Below the pieces are notes generated by a model that did not search any database, had not been told where the DNA came from, and was given only the letters and a program-made list of their open reading frames with translations. A DNA stretch of 64,000 nucleotides from Cedecea neteri NBRC 105707 = ATCC 33855 (GTDB taxonomy: Bacteria; Pseudomonadota; Gammaproteobacteria; Enterobacterales; Enterobacteriaceae), in assembly GCF_001571265.1 (NCBI RefSeq), contig NZ_BCTL01000010.1, forward strand, positions 43,478-107,477. The letters run 5' to 3'. Shown one piece after another: positions 1 to 7,679 of the stretch (position 1 is its first letter; each line of letters begins with the position of its first letter). The translations under genes were made by a program, and so were the position numbers.

Positions 1-193
1 TGCATTCGCTGAGCGGCAGCAAAATGCGCGAAGCCAGGCGGCTCCACATCAGGCTTTGATAGAGTAGACGAGTATCCCCCTGGAAATGTACGCCGCCCTG
101 AACCACCTGGCAGCTCTGCGCCCCCAGGTTTTCTAGTTCAGTTTTTAACAGCTCTTCAAGCCCACGCGCCGTACTGGCAAACAGAGAATTCAT
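1..193 (-). CDS. rlmL: RlmL (RlmKL), 23S rRNA methyltransferase, N-terminal 64 residues only
   Basis: Partial gene running off the left edge. The reverse strand reads ATG then [20 protein letters not shown], which I recognise as the start of RlmL/RlmKL. In E. coli this fused enzyme makes m2G2445 and m7G2069 in 23S rRNA. Only the start of the THUMP-type RNA-binding part is visible, so neither methyltransferase domain can be judged. It is divergent from ycbX, with about 100 bp between them, the same neighbour relation as in E. coli. Confidence 0.88.
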   Translation of the reverse strand, partial: MNSLFASTARGLEELLKTELENLGAQSCQVVQGGVHFQGDTRLLYQSLMWSRLASRILLPLSEC

Positions 194-296
194 ATCGTCA
201 CTTATCAGGTAAAAAGAAAATTGTGGCGCATTATAGCTAATCCGCAACGCATGTCATAAAGTTGCCCTCTTATATTTATTTCCCACGGAGGGCGCC

Positions 297-1412
297 GTGA
301 TTACTTTGTCTCAACTCTTTATTCACCCGGTAAAATCCATGCGCGGCCTGGCGCTCTCCCACGCGCAAGCAACCGCCAGCGGCCTGGCCTTTGACCGCAT
401 TTTTATGATTACCGAGCTGGATGGCACTTTTATTACTGCTCGTCAGCATCCGCAAATGGTGCTGTTCACTCCCGCATTTATTCATGACGGCCTACATTTA
501 TCCGCACCGGACGGCAGCTCGGCCAGCATTCGCTTTGCGGATTTTGCGGCGACTCCTGAGCCGACAGAAGTCTGGGGTACGCACTTTACCGCGCTGATTG
601 CGCCCGATGAAATTAACCAGTGGCTAAGCGGGTTCTTCTCTCGCCCGGTGCAGCTTCGCTGGGTAGGCGAGCAGCCAACCCGCCGGGTGAAACGTCACGA
701 AGAAGTGCCGCTCTCTTTTGCCGACGGTTTTCCTTACTTGTTGACCAATGAAGCCTCGCTGCGCGACCTGCAAAACCGCTGCCCGGCGAGCGTTAAAATG
801 ACCCAGTTTCGCCCGAATATTGTGGTGACCGGCGCTTCTGCGTGGGCGGAAGATACCTGGAAAGTCGTGCGTATTGGCGGTGTTACCTTTGACGTTGTCA
901 GACCTTGCAGCCGCTGTATTTTTACGACGGTTAGCCCGGAACGCGGTCTCAAACATCCGAGCGGGGAACCACTGAAAACGCTGCAGGGCTTCCGCACCGC
1001 GCAGGATAATAGCGGCGCCGTGGACTTCGGCCAGAATGTCATTGCCCGCAACAGCGGGGTTATCCGCGTTGGTGATGAGCTGGAAGTACTGGCGCACAAA
1101 CCGGCGAATGTTTATGGCCCTGGCGAAGTGGTGGAAAGCCTCGAACCTCAAAGCCAGCCCGAAAGCAGCGTCAATATCGACTGGGAAGGCACCACGTTCC
1201 AGGGCAATAACCAGCAAATTCTGCTGGAGCAGTTGGAAAACAAAGGGATCCGCGTGCCCTATTCCTGCCGGGCCGGGATATGCGGAAGCTGTCGGATTCG
1301 TTTACTGGATGGCGAAGTGAAAGCGCTGAAGAAAGGCGCGATTGGCGCAGACGGCACCATTTTATGCTGCAGCTGCGTGCCCGCAGGAAATGTGAGCGTG
1401 GCGCCGCGCTAA
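297..1412 (+). CDS. ycbX: YcbX, MOSC-domain molybdenum protein with C-terminal 2Fe-2S ferredoxin domain
   Basis: The 371-residue protein matches E. coli YcbX in length and sequence. The N-terminal half is the MOSC N-terminal beta barrel plus MOSC domain, with the conserved Cys in the RPCSRC segment that is expected to bind the molybdenum cofactor. The last 85 residues form a plant-type ferredoxin domain: CRAGICGSC supplies three cluster cysteines and the CCSC segment the fourth. In E. coli, YcbX detoxifies N-hydroxylated base analogues such as 6-hydroxylaminopurine, with electrons from CysJ. The start is GTG, preceded by CGGAGGG, a strong ribosome binding site. The stop codon overlaps the convergent zapC stop by 4 bp, so there is no room for a terminator between them. 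Confidence 0.93.
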   Translation: MITLSQLFIHPVKSMRGLALSHAQATASGLAFDRIFMITELDGTFITARQHPQMVLFTPAFIHDGLHLSAPDGSSASIRFADFAATPEPTEVWGTHFTALIAPDEINQWLSGFFSRPVQLRWVGEQPTRRVKRHEEVPLSFADGFPYLLTNEASLRDLQNRCPASVKMTQFRPNIVVTGASAWAEDTWKVVRIGGVTFDVVRPCSRCIFTTVSPERGLKHPSGEPLKTLQGFRTAQDNSGAVDFGQNVIARNSGVIRVGDELEVLAHKPANVYGPGEVVESLEPQSQPESSVNIDWEGTTFQGNNQQILLEQLENKGIRVPYSCRAGICGSCRIRLLDGEVKALKKGAIGADGTILCCSCVPAGNVSVAPR

Positions 1413-1951
1413 ACGGCCTGATCGAGACTGAGGCCGCTGCTTAAAGGCTGCGGTTTCAGCCGGTCATTCATGACTTTAATGGCATCCCCAAGCTGCATGG
1501 TGCGGCCCGCCAGGGTCAAACCTTGCTGAGCAAGCAGGCAAAGCGCGGCATTGTCGCCAGTTTCTACCACCAACAGGTTAACCTGCTGCATATTCTCGCT
1601 TAGCCACACGCAGGCTCCATCGCCGATCCCCGGCTGCCAGCAGTCGCCGTGGGAGACAAAATGCCAGCTTTTCGGCATCTGCGGCTTGAGGAAGCGAATC
1701 GCCACCAGGGCGTTGAGCACCAGCTCGGCACGCTGTTCTTTTCCTAGCGGTAAATCACGGCATTTTTCTTCAAAGGAGAAATAGAGCGCCGCATCATCAA
1801 CACAAAAACCTGAGTTTTCAAAGGCATCCGGCGTTAGCATTTTACGAGGAAAGCGCGAACGGAAAAGCATACCATTGGCCAAATCGAGCATCATTCGATC
1901 GTGCTCTTCATCGAAATACCAACGCCAGTTATCGTCCGGTTTTATTCGCAT
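1409..1951 (-). CDS. zapC: ZapC, cell division protein stabilising FtsZ
   Basis: The 180-residue soluble protein begins [20 protein letters not shown], the recognisable start of ZapC (YcbW). ZapC is a cytoplasmic factor that binds FtsZ, promotes lateral bundling of protofilaments and lowers FtsZ GTPase activity at the Z-ring. Full length for the family, with no signal peptide or membrane segment. It lies downstream of pyrD on the same strand, separated by about 150 bp that holds the pyrD terminator, so it probably has its own promoter. It converges on ycbX with a 4-bp overlap. Confidence 0.93.
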   Translation of the reverse strand: MRIKPDDNWRWYFDEEHDRMMLDLANGMLFRSRFPRKMLTPDAFENSGFCVDDAALYFSFEEKCRDLPLGKEQRAELVLNALVAIRFLKPQMPKSWHFVSHGDCWQPGIGDGACVWLSENMQQVNLLVVETGDNAALCLLAQQGLTLAGRTMQLGDAIKVMNDRLKPQPLSSGLSLDQAV

Positions 1952-2050
1952 AATACTTACCCTTCATTTATCCCGCTGCTCAATTGCCACTCAAATTCTT
2001 ACCATATTAATAAAAGACCAATATGTTTAAATAAGCAACAGTAGCGGAAT

Positions 2051-2086
2051 ATAAAACAACCAGGGCCGAAAATAAAGCCCTGGTTG
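2051..2086 (-). terminator. Intrinsic terminator of pyrD
   Basis: A 10-bp perfect stem (CAACCAGGGC at 2057-2066 with GCCCTGGTTG at 2077-2086) is followed on the minus strand by TTTTAT. It lies about 20 bp beyond the pyrD stop. Confidence 0.8.
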
Positions 2087-2104
2087 TCTGTAAAAGGTAA
2101 ATGA

Positions 2105-3115
2105 TCAGAGATGGGTAACGATTTCTTTAATCAGCGGTGGGCCTTTAAAAATGAAGCCTGAGTATATTTGAACCAATGAAGCTCCCGCTGCCATCTTCTC
2201 GCGAGCAGCGACGACTGAATCAATACCACCGACGCCGATAATCGGTAACCGGCCATTTAATTCCTGAGACAGGCGACGAATAATTTCCGTGCTTTTTAAT
2301 TGCACGGGACGCCCGCTCAAGCCTCCGGTTTCGTCGCAGTGCTTCATGCCCTGAACAAGGCTGCGGTCTAAAGTGGTATTGGTCGCAATCACCCCATCAA
2401 TATTATGGCGAACTAAACTGTCTGCCACCTGGATCAATTCTTCTTCAGAAAGATCCGGCGCGATCTTCACCGCCACGGGAACATATTTATGGTGGATCGC
2501 TTGCAGCGCTTGTTGCTTATTTTTAATGGCGCTTAAAAGATCGTCTAACGCTTCACCATATTGCAAGGTACGCAGCCCTGGCGTATTCGGTGATGAGATA
2601 TTGATCGCAATATAGCCAGCATACGGATAAATTTTATCCATGCAGATCAGATAATCATCTTTCCCCTGCTCAACGGGGGTATCTTTGTTCTTGCCGATAT
2701 TAATCCCGAGCACGCCGTCGAAATGCGCTTTTTTTACGTTTTCGACCAGGTTATCCACCCCGAGATTATTAAACCCCATTCGGTTGATCAGCCCTTCGGC
2801 CTCCACCAGGCGGAAGATGCGCGGTTTATCGTTCCCCGGCTGCGGACGCGGCGTCACGGTGCCAATCTCAATGGAGCCAAAGCCCATCGCCCCGAAGGCA
2901 TCAATGCATTCCCCGTTTTTATCCAGACCCGCGGCTAAGCCCAGCGGGTTCTTGAACGTTAACCCCATGCAGGTCACCGGTTTTGACGGCACGTTCTGAC
3001 GAACCAGCCACTCAAGTGGCGTACCGGTGACAAAGCGTAATTGCTGAAAAGTTAACTCATGAGCGCGCTCTGGATCGAGCTGAAAAAGGGCTTTACGAAC
3101 GAAGGGGTAGTACAT
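2105..3115 (-). CDS. pyrD: PyrD, dihydroorotate dehydrogenase (quinone), class 2
   Basis: The 336-residue protein has the E. coli length and start ([20 protein letters not shown]). It oxidises dihydroorotate to orotate in de novo pyrimidine synthesis and passes electrons through FMN to membrane quinones. The N-terminal amphipathic segment that marks class 2 enzymes is present, followed by the TIM barrel with [11 protein letters not shown], the [11 protein letters not shown] segment containing the catalytic serine of class 2, and the FMN phosphate-binding GVGGI near the C-terminus. It is transcribed alone. The upstream region carries a PurR box and a CTP/GTP-sensitive type of leader hairpin, each listed separately. 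Confidence 0.97.
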   Translation of the reverse strand: MYYPFVRKALFQLDPERAHELTFQQLRFVTGTPLEWLVRQNVPSKPVTCMGLTFKNPLGLAAGLDKNGECIDAFGAMGFGSIEIGTVTPRPQPGNDKPRIFRLVEAEGLINRMGFNNLGVDNLVENVKKAHFDGVLGINIGKNKDTPVEQGKDDYLICMDKIYPYAGYIAINISSPNTPGLRTLQYGEALDDLLSAIKNKQQALQAIHHKYVPVAVKIAPDLSEEELIQVADSLVRHNIDGVIATNTTLDRSLVQGMKHCDETGGLSGRPVQLKSTEIIRRLSQELNGRLPIIGVGGIDSVVAAREKMAAGASLVQIYSGFIFKGPPLIKEIVTHL

Positions 3116-3130
3116 GAACTCTCCTGGATT

Positions 3131-3159
3131 CCCGGTGTGCAGACCGGGGCGCTATTATT
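3131..3159 (-). promoter_or_regulatory. pyrD promoter -10 and leader hairpin overlapping the initiation region
   Basis: On the minus strand AATAAT (3154-3159) is followed seven bases later by a run of C and G, then by the 6-bp hairpin CCCGGT-N6-ACCGGG (3131-3148), and then by the AGGAGA ribosome binding site. In E. coli, pyrD transcripts that start at C when CTP is high form a 5' hairpin that blocks translation, whereas those starting at G when CTP is low do not. The same layout is visible here. The start-site switching itself is inferred. Confidence 0.65.
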
Positions 3160-3210
3160 CACGATCCAGGGGATGATTGGAATTGACCTGTCGCAAAAAA
3201 GCCTGAATAG

Positions 3211-3226
3211 AAGCAAACGTTTTCTT
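3211..3226. promoter_or_regulatory. PurR operator upstream of pyrD
   Basis: AAGCAAACGTTTTCTT matches the 16-bp PurR palindrome ACGCAAACGTTTGCGT with an intact CAAACGTTT core. It lies about 100 bp upstream of the pyrD start codon, upstream of the candidate -10. E. coli pyrD is a known PurR target. Confidence 0.72.
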
Positions 3227-3362
3227 TCCCAACGCGCAATATGCGCTTTTTCGCAAATCTATCCCGGAAAAATCACTTAGCCACGGAAATCATCTCTGCG
3301 AGTATCACGCTAATTGTTATCAATGTTAGATAAAAGCAAACAATTAGTTATAAGGAGTCGTG

Positions 3363-3938
3363 ATGCGTGTGATTACCCTGGCCGGAAGCCCTCGCTACCC
3401 GTCCCGTTCCAGCTCGCTGCTGGAGTATGCGCGGGAGAAGCTGAGCGCCCTGGATGTTGAAGTCTATCACTGGCACTTACAGAACTTCGCGCCGGAAGAT
3501 CTGCTCTACGCCCGGTTCGATAGCCCGGCGCTGCTGGCGCTCACTGAACAACTCAGTACCGCCGACGGCCTGATTATCGCCACGCCGGTCTATAAAGCCT
3601 CGTTTTCAGGTGCGCTAAAAACGCTTCTCGATTTGCTCCCCGAACGAGCCCTGGAGAAAAAGGTTGTTCTGCCTCTCGCCACCGGCGGTACCGTAGCCCA
3701 TATGCTCGCCGTGGACTACGCCCTTAAGCCGGTGCTGAATGCGCTAAAAGCGCAGGAGATCCTGCATGGGGTTTTTGCCGACGATAGCCAGATAGCCGAT
3801 TACCAGCACAAACCCCAGTTCACGCCCAACCTGCAAAAACGCCTGGACGAAGCGCTGGAAACCTTCTGGCAGGCGCTTCATCGCCGCGACTTTGCCGTGC
3901 CGTCCCCGTTTAACGTTCGAGGGGTGAGCCATGTTTAA
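3363..3938 (+). CDS. ssuE: SsuE, NAD(P)H-dependent FMN reductase for alkanesulfonate oxidation
   Basis: The 191-residue flavodoxin-fold reductase begins [11 protein letters not shown], as in E. coli SsuE. It reduces FMN with NAD(P)H and supplies FMNH2 to the monooxygenase SsuD. The [13 protein letters not shown] segment is the FMN phosphate loop, and [20 protein letters not shown] is the family signature. I chose the ATG at 3363 over the in-frame GTG immediately before it, because AAGGAG lies five bases upstream and family proteins start there. It is the first gene of ssuEADCB and overlaps ssuA by 8 bp. In E. coli the operon is activated by Cbl under sulfate limitation. The K-12 fimbrial cluster normally found upstream is absent. 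Confidence 0.96.
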   Translation: MRVITLAGSPRYPSRSSSLLEYAREKLSALDVEVYHWHLQNFAPEDLLYARFDSPALLALTEQLSTADGLIIATPVYKASFSGALKTLLDLLPERALEKKVVLPLATGGTVAHMLAVDYALKPVLNALKAQEILHGVFADDSQIADYQHKPQFTPNLQKRLDEALETFWQALHRRDFAVPSPFNVRGVSHV

Positions 3939-4908
3939 CCTGCTCAAACGTCGTTCTCCGTGGCTGGCGTTTGCTGGCCTGCTCGCCTTTTCAACTTACA
4001 GCAACGCCTCGGACAGCAGCCCGGAGCAGCTGCGCATTGGTTACCAAAAAGGCTCCGTCAGTATGGTGTTAGCCAAAAGCCACCAGCTACTGGAGAAGCA
4101 ATACCCGAATACCAAAGTCTCGTGGGTTGAATTTCCCGCCGGGCCACAAATGCTTGAGGCGCTGAACGTCGGCAGTATTGATTTAGGCAGCACCGGAGAT
4201 ATTCCGCCGATCTTCGCGCAGGCCGCTGGCGCAGACCTGCTGTACGTAGGCGCCGAGCCGCCCAAACCGAAAGCAGAGGTGATCCTGGTGCCGGAGAATA
4301 GCCCGCTGAAAACGGTGGCTGATTTAAAAGGCCATAAGATAGCCTTCCAGAAAGGCTCCAGCTCGCACAATCTGGTGCTGCGCGCGCTGCAGAAAGCCGG
4401 GCTGAAGTTTTCCGATATTCAGCCTGCATATCTGACTCCTGCCGATGCGCGGGCTGCTTTCCAGCAGGGTAACGTAGACGCCTGGGCCATCTGGGATCCG
4501 TATTATTCGGCGGCGCTGTTAAACGGCGGCGTTCGCGTCTTGACTGACGGCAGCGAACTTAATCAAACCGGATCTTTCTATTTAGCCTCTCGTCCTTACG
4601 CACAGGCCAATGGCGTATTCCTCCAGCAGGTGCTGAAAACCTTCAGTGATGCCGACGCACTCACCCGCACGCAGCGGGCGGAAAGCGTAACGCTTCTCGC
4701 CAAAACGATGGGCCTGCCGGAAGCGGTGATCGCCACTTACTTTGATCATCGCCCTCCTTCAGAAATTACCCCGGTTAGCGAGGCTACCGCAGGCAAACAG
4801 CAAAATACCGCTGACCTGTTTTATGAAAACCGCCTCGTGCCGAAGAAGGTCGATATTCGTACCCGCATCTGGCAGCCCACCGCCGCGACACAAGGAGCTA
4901 AGTCATGA
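3931..4908 (+). CDS. ssuA: SsuA, periplasmic alkanesulfonate-binding protein
   Basis: The 325-residue binding protein has a Sec signal peptide: basic KRR near the start, hydrophobic [10 protein letters not shown], and a cleavage site around SNAS. The mature protein starts with [11 protein letters not shown], typical of the SsuA/nitrate-taurine binding family. It captures aliphatic sulfonates in the periplasm and delivers them to the SsuC-SsuB transporter. It overlaps ssuE at its start and ssuD at its end (ATGA), so the genes are translationally coupled. The residues after 300 are the usual lysine/arginine-rich tail of this protein. Confidence 0.95.
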   Translation: MFNLLKRRSPWLAFAGLLAFSTYSNASDSSPEQLRIGYQKGSVSMVLAKSHQLLEKQYPNTKVSWVEFPAGPQMLEALNVGSIDLGSTGDIPPIFAQAAGADLLYVGAEPPKPKAEVILVPENSPLKTVADLKGHKIAFQKGSSSHNLVLRALQKAGLKFSDIQPAYLTPADARAAFQQGNVDAWAIWDPYYSAALLNGGVRVLTDGSELNQTGSFYLASRPYAQANGVFLQQVLKTFSDADALTRTQRAESVTLLAKTMGLPEAVIATYFDHRPPSEITPVSEATAGKQQNTADLFYENRLVPKKVDIRTRIWQPTAATQGAKS

Positions 4909-6050
4909 GTCTGAATCTGTTCTGGTTTTTACCCACCCACGGAGATGGTCACTATCTTGGCAGCGATACGGGCGCGCGTCCGGTCGACTATGGCTATCTG
5001 CAGCAAATTGCCCAGGCCGCCGACCGAATAGGATTCACCGGCGTGCTGATTCCGACCGGCCGCTCCTGCGAGGATGCCTGGCTGGTGGCCGCCTCAATGA
5101 TTCCGGTCACTCAACGGCTTAAGTTCCTGGTCGCGCTACGCCCGAGCGTTGTATCCCCTACTCTTGCCGCACGCCAGGCGGCCACGCTTGACCGCCTTTC
5201 CAACGGGCGGGCATTGTTCAACCTGGTGACCGGCGGCGACGCCGAGGAGCTGGCTGCCGAAGGCGTATTTCTCGACCATGAAGAACGCTATGAGGCTTCG
5301 GCGGAATTTACCCGCATCTGGCGGCGCGTGCTGGAAGGCGAAACCGTCGACTACGATGGCAAACACATCAAAGTGAAAGGCGCGAAGCTGCTTTATCCTC
5401 CGGTGCAGCAGCCTCGCCCGCCGCTTTATTTTGGCGGATCGTCCGACGCCGCCCAGGATCTTGCGGCCGAGCAGGTTGACCTTTACCTGACCTGGGGCGA
5501 ACCACCGCATCTGGTAAAAGAAAAGATCGAGCAAGTGCGGGCGAAAGCTGAGGCACAGGGGCGGCAGGTTCGCTTTGGTATCCGCCTGCACGTTATCGTG
5601 CGGGAAACTAACGAAGAAGCCTGGCAGGCTGCAAACCGACTGATTTCTCACCTCGATGACATCACCATCGCTAAAGCACAGGCCGCCTTTGCCCGTAGCG
5701 ACTCAGTTGGCCAGCATCGCATGGCTGCCCTGCACGGCGGCAAGCGAGACAAGCTGGAGATCAGCCCGAACCTGTGGGCTGGCGTCGGGCTGGTTCGCGG
5801 CGGGGCAGGCACCGCGCTGGTGGGCGACGGGCCGACCGTTGCAGCCCGTATTAATGAATACGCCGACCTGGGCATCGACAGCTTTATTCTCTCCGGCTAT
5901 CCGCACCTGGAAGAAGCGTACCGCGCAAGCGAACTGCTGTTCCCTCACCTTGACGTTGCGATCCCTGAAATTCCTCAGCCACGACAGGTGCAAGAGAAAG
6001 GCGAAGTTGTCGCCAACGACTTTATCCCGCGTAAAGTGGCGCAAAGCTAG
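4905..6050 (+). CDS. ssuD: SsuD, FMNH2-dependent alkanesulfonate monooxygenase
   Basis: The 381-residue TIM-barrel protein of the bacterial luciferase family begins [19 protein letters not shown], diagnostic of SsuD. It uses FMNH2 from SsuE and O2 to cleave alkanesulfonates into an aldehyde and sulfite, which enters cysteine synthesis. [20 protein letters not shown] and FNLVTGGD are well-conserved family segments. Full length. Its start overlaps the ssuA stop in ATGA, and ssuC follows after 9 bp with a GGGAGG ribosome binding site, consistent with a single polycistronic message. Confidence 0.96.
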   Translation: MSLNLFWFLPTHGDGHYLGSDTGARPVDYGYLQQIAQAADRIGFTGVLIPTGRSCEDAWLVAASMIPVTQRLKFLVALRPSVVSPTLAARQAATLDRLSNGRALFNLVTGGDAEELAAEGVFLDHEERYEASAEFTRIWRRVLEGETVDYDGKHIKVKGAKLLYPPVQQPRPPLYFGGSSDAAQDLAAEQVDLYLTWGEPPHLVKEKIEQVRAKAEAQGRQVRFGIRLHVIVRETNEEAWQAANRLISHLDDITIAKAQAAFARSDSVGQHRMAALHGGKRDKLEISPNLWAGVGLVRGGAGTALVGDGPTVAARINEYADLGIDSFILSGYPHLEEAYRASELLFPHLDVAIPEIPQPRQVQEKGEVVANDFIPRKVAQS

Positions 6051-6059
6051 GGAGGCACC

Positions 6060-6851
6060 ATGCAAGCGGCCGTTCACAAAGTCTTACTGCGCCTGGCACC
6101 CTGGGCGCTGCCGGTGGCTATCGTCCTTCTCTGGCAATTAGCTTCATCTGCAGGCTGGCTTTCGACGCGCATTTTGCCCTCTCCCGAGGGCGTAGTGCTG
6201 GCATTCTGGAGTCTCTCGGCCAGCGGTGAACTCTGGCAACATCTGGCTATCAGCTCCTGGCGAGCAGTGATTGGGTTCAGCATCGGCGGATCGCTGGGCC
6301 TGATCTTAGGCCTGATTAGCGGCCTGTCTCGCTGGGGAGAGCGCCTGCTGGACAGCTCTATTCAGATGCTGCGCAACGTTCCGCACCTGGCGCTGATCCC
6401 GCTGGTTATCCTGTGGTTTGGCATCGACGAAACCGCCAAAATCTTTTTAGTCGCGCTCGGTACGCTGTTCCCAATTTATATCAATACCTGGCACGGGATC
6501 CGTAATATCGATCGCGGGTTGCTGGAAATGGCCCGCAGCTACGGCCTCTCCGGGTTTAGCCTGTTTGTGCACGTCATTCTGCCGGGTGCGCTGCCGTCCA
6601 TTATGGTTGGCGTACGTTTCGCCTTAGGCCTGATGTGGCTGACGCTTATTGTCGCCGAGACGATCTCGGCAAATTCAGGGATTGGCTACCTGGCGATGAA
6701 TGCCAGGGAATTCCTGCAAACCGACGTGGTAGTGGTGGCCATCGTGCTGTATGCGCTGTTGGGCAAACTCGCCGACGTCAGCGCCCGGCTGCTGGAACGC
6801 GTCTGGTTACGCTGGCATCCGGCTTATCAATTAAAGGAGGAGACGGTATGA
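6060..6851 (+). CDS. ssuC: SsuC, alkanesulfonate ABC transporter permease
   Basis: The 263-residue inner-membrane permease has about six hydrophobic segments. The [24 protein letters not shown] stretch is the EAA loop that contacts the ATPase SsuB. The N-terminus ([20 protein letters not shown]) is a first membrane helix. It forms the channel for sulfonates delivered by SsuA. The stop codon overlaps the ssuB start in ATGA. Confidence 0.95.
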   Translation: MQAAVHKVLLRLAPWALPVAIVLLWQLASSAGWLSTRILPSPEGVVLAFWSLSASGELWQHLAISSWRAVIGFSIGGSLGLILGLISGLSRWGERLLDSSIQMLRNVPHLALIPLVILWFGIDETAKIFLVALGTLFPIYINTWHGIRNIDRGLLEMARSYGLSGFSLFVHVILPGALPSIMVGVRFALGLMWLTLIVAETISANSGIGYLAMNAREFLQTDVVVVAIVLYALLGKLADVSARLLERVWLRWHPAYQLKEETV

Positions 6852-7618
6852 CAACTGCTCGTCTGAACCAGGGCACGCCGCTGTGGCTCAACGGCGTCAG
6901 CAAACGCTACGGCGATAAAAGCATTCTCAATCAGCTTGAACTCCGGATCCCCGCCGGGCAGTTCGTGGCGGTGGTCGGCCGCAGCGGCGGCGGTAAAAGT
7001 ACGCTGCTGCGCCTGCTTGCCGGGCTGGAAACGCCCAATCACGGAGCGCTTTTCGCAGGTAATACTCCGCTAAGGGACAGCCAGGAAGATACGCGACTGA
7101 TGTTCCAGGATGACAGGCTGCTGCCGTGGAAAACGGTGATAGACAACGTCGGGCTTGGGCTGAAAAACGACTGGCGAGAGGCGGCGCTCAAGGCGCTTAC
7201 CGCCGTTGGTCTTGAAAATCGAGCCAGCGAGTGGCCGGCCGCCCTTTCCGGCGGGCAAAAGCAGCGCGTTGCGCTGGCCAGGGCGCTTATCCATCGTCCA
7301 CGCCTGTTATTACTTGATGAACCGCTTGGCGCGCTGGATGCCCTGACGCGTATCGAAATGCAGGAACTGATTGTTTCGTTGTGGCAGGAGCATGGCTTCA
7401 CGGTACTTTTGGTGACGCATGACGTCAGCGAGGCGGTCGCCATGGCCGATCGCGTGCTGCTCATAGAAGAAGGGAAAATTGGCCTGGATCTAACGGTCGA
7501 TTTACCGCGCCCGTGCCGTCTGGGATCGGTAAAGCTGGCCGAGCTGGAAGCTGAGGTGCTGGCTAGAGTCATGAAACGAGGTTCAGAGGAGCCGGCACGC
7601 GCGGTGCGCACCGGCTGA
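6848..7618 (+). CDS. ssuB: SsuB, alkanesulfonate ABC transporter ATPase
   Basis: The 256-residue ABC ATPase has Walker [10 protein letters not shown] at about residues 42-50, signature LSGGQKQR, Walker B LLLLDEP and the switch histidine in LLVTHD. It drives sulfonate uptake through SsuC. The reading frame stays open well upstream into ssuC. I took the ATG in the ATGA overlap because GGAGGAG lies just before it and the resulting protein starts [12 protein letters not shown], as in E. coli SsuB. It is the last gene of the operon. A palindromic repeat element follows before the convergent pepN. Confidence 0.95.
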   Translation: MTTARLNQGTPLWLNGVSKRYGDKSILNQLELRIPAGQFVAVVGRSGGGKSTLLRLLAGLETPNHGALFAGNTPLRDSQEDTRLMFQDDRLLPWKTVIDNVGLGLKNDWREAALKALTAVGLENRASEWPAALSGGQKQRVALARALIHRPRLLLLDEPLGALDALTRIEMQELIVSLWQEHGFTVLLVTHDVSEAVAMADRVLLIEEGKIGLDLTVDLPRPCRLGSVKLAELEAEVLARVMKRGSEEPARAVRTG

Positions 7619-7619
7619 G

Positions 7620-7679
7620 TTTATACCCTCACCCCAGTCCTCTCCATGAAAGGGAGAGCCTCAGGGTGAGGAGCAGAAC
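7620..7679. repeat. Intergenic palindromic repeat element between ssuB and pepN
   Basis: Nested inverted repeats fill the gap between two convergent genes: CCTCACCC near the left pairs with GGGTGAGG near the right, and CTCTCC pairs with GGGAGAG across ATGAAA. The CCCTCACCCC...GGGTGAGG pattern resembles a palindromic repeat that recurs between genes in many enterobacteria. The element could form a bidirectional terminator, although the U-tract is weak. Its copy number in the genome cannot be seen from one window. Confidence 0.6.

Noticed and set aside
3360-3362. GTG start one codon before the ssuE ATG
   Set aside because: The ATG has the better spacing from AAGGAG and matches the family start.
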